Below are positions 25,648-26,430 of a stretch of DNA of 26,430 nucleotides, piece by piece; within the stretch, counting starts at the first letter, position 1, and every line of letters starts with the position of its first letter. Under the pieces are notes generated by a model, which was not told the DNA's origin, ran no database searches, and was given only the letters and a program-made list of their open reading frames with translations. Source of the DNA: Pavlovales sp. CCMP2436 (taxonomy: Eukaryota > Haptophyta > Pavlovophyceae > Pavlovales); NCBI GenBank assembly GCA_026770615.1, contig MU631738.1:101333-127762 (forward strand), written 5' to 3'. Position numbers and translations under genes: made by a program.

Positions 25648-26430
25648 TTATAAATTTAGCATGTCTTCACGTTCTAAATCTTCGCTTGATGTGACCACTG
25701 TCATACTTTCGACTTTGCTTGGGAACGATATCCACGTCTTATTTACTGCGTTTGTAATCGAATTATTAATCACACCTAAATGAAGCTTGGACGTGTTTGT
25801 CACTAACGGCATACTACCGCCAAAGTTTAGCGGATTTACTGTTGAACGTGCGGTACGATTATCTGATAAAAATATCTTGAAATCTGCAATATTATGCGCC
25901 TCTGCATAGCCTGTAAATCGTAGTAAGTTGTTATTTACACCACCACTGTAAGACATATCGAACCCTGTGCTTGTATTTGTCAATGTTGTCGTAGATTTTG
26001 TTCCATTAAAATATAAATCAATTACTATTTTATTATCTGTACCTACTAATCGATTGATAACTATCTCTATCGACGTCCATGCTGTTGTTGAGAGTAAACC
26101 ATCACTCCCACTATACGATGCTGAAGCGTTAATTTGTTTATAATTACCATTTGCATCAATAAACATATACGATAGTTTGGAATTGTTGATACGTAGCATC
26201 ATGCCGCGCGATAAATTACCCGCGCCACTGGACATAGTATTTACTCCGAGATCTGTTATTTTTGGAAGCTTACCAATTGTAAAAATTGGCGTTCCTTTTG
26301 CTGTTGTATTATTTAATTTTATTTTAAACAACAATCGCATACCTGTAGCGTTTGCTAATTTGCTAGCTATCGATATGAATGTATTCGTTGTAGCAATATT
26401 AGCATATACGGTATACGGATTTAACACTTT
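25648..26430 (-). CDS. LamG/concanavalin-like beta-sandwich protein, partial
   Basis: The minus-strand frame is open from the right window edge to TAA at 25648, at least 259 residues; the true start lies outside. It is rich in Asn, Thr, Ser and Ile with alternating short strands: GMRLLFKIKLNN, GMMLRINNSKLSYMF, TSIEIVINRLVGTDNKIVID followed by LYFNGTKS, and ADFKIFLSDNRTARS. The order (polar strands, W-T-x-IEIVIN, LYFNG, then a final IxxFKIFLSD strand) resembles LamG/ConA-like lectin domains, as in many virion fibre or attachment proteins. No catalytic residues are expected. The family call is by pattern only. Confidence 0.55.
   Translation of the reverse strand, partial: KVLNPYTVYANIATTNTFISIASKLANATGMRLLFKIKLNNTTAKGTPIFTIGKLPKITDLGVNTMSSGAGNLSRGMMLRINNSKLSYMFIDANGNYKQINASASYSGSDGLLSTTAWTSIEIVINRLVGTDNKIVIDLYFNGTKSTTTLTNTSTGFDMSYSGGVNNNLLRFTGYAEAHNIADFKIFLSDNRTARSTVNPLNFGGSMPLVTNTSKLHLGVINNSITNAVNKTWISFPSKVESMTVVTSSEDLEREDMLNL

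Overview
The window is eukaryotic nuclear-type DNA, probably from a unicellular alga or other protist. The evidence is a large gene with phase-consistent GT-AG introns, non-LTR, copia and hAT-like transposable elements, dispersed small elements with inverted ends, and long (TA)n and (ATT)n microsatellites. No species can be named from sequence alone. Almost everything recognisable before about 23.9 kb is on the minus strand. The last 2.5 kb is visibly AT-rich, compactly coded and virus-like in style.

Layout. Positions 1-5375 hold a decayed non-LTR retrotransposon read on the minus strand: reverse transcriptase, then RNase H, a CCHC-type zinc knuckle and an OTU-like cysteine protease domain. 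It is broken by stops and frameshifts and carries three nested insertions: a 166-bp inverted-repeat element and two copies of a tiny (TA)n-tailed insert. Positions 5575-7720 hold a broken copia-type protease-integrase joined to an unrecognised ORF, with no reverse transcriptase seen. A second copy of the inverted-repeat element (8238-8394) and an AT-rich tandem duplication (8740-9205) follow. Positions 9393-10052 carry an intact but unrecognised 219-aa ORF.

The main host-like gene runs from 18100 down to 10849. I assembled ten exons whose phases all agree, giving about 1,465 aa. The predicted product has a membrane anchor, a small Cys-containing domain, an Ala/Glu/Lys helical region, a second membrane segment, one RCC1-like propeller blade and a long Pro/Ser-rich tail with five near-identical repeats. 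Several of its introns contain extra decayed copies of the neighbouring exon edge with the splice site.

Positions 18.2-20.1 kb are GC-rich with no confident gene, but contain two sets of strong hairpins, one a row of five with mostly GYA loops. Positions 20175-23896 carry a damaged hAT-like transposase with a C-terminal chromodomain. It is interrupted by a microsatellite-filled intron flanked by an exact 8-bp duplication that supplies its splice junctions, which looks like a transposon-born intron (introner). From about 23933 to the end, repeats and iteron-like GGGGAGGTT motifs lead into four tightly packed small genes, including an IQ-motif microprotein and a partial LamG-like protein. This looks like the edge of an endogenous virus or polinton-like element, although an assembly join cannot be excluded.
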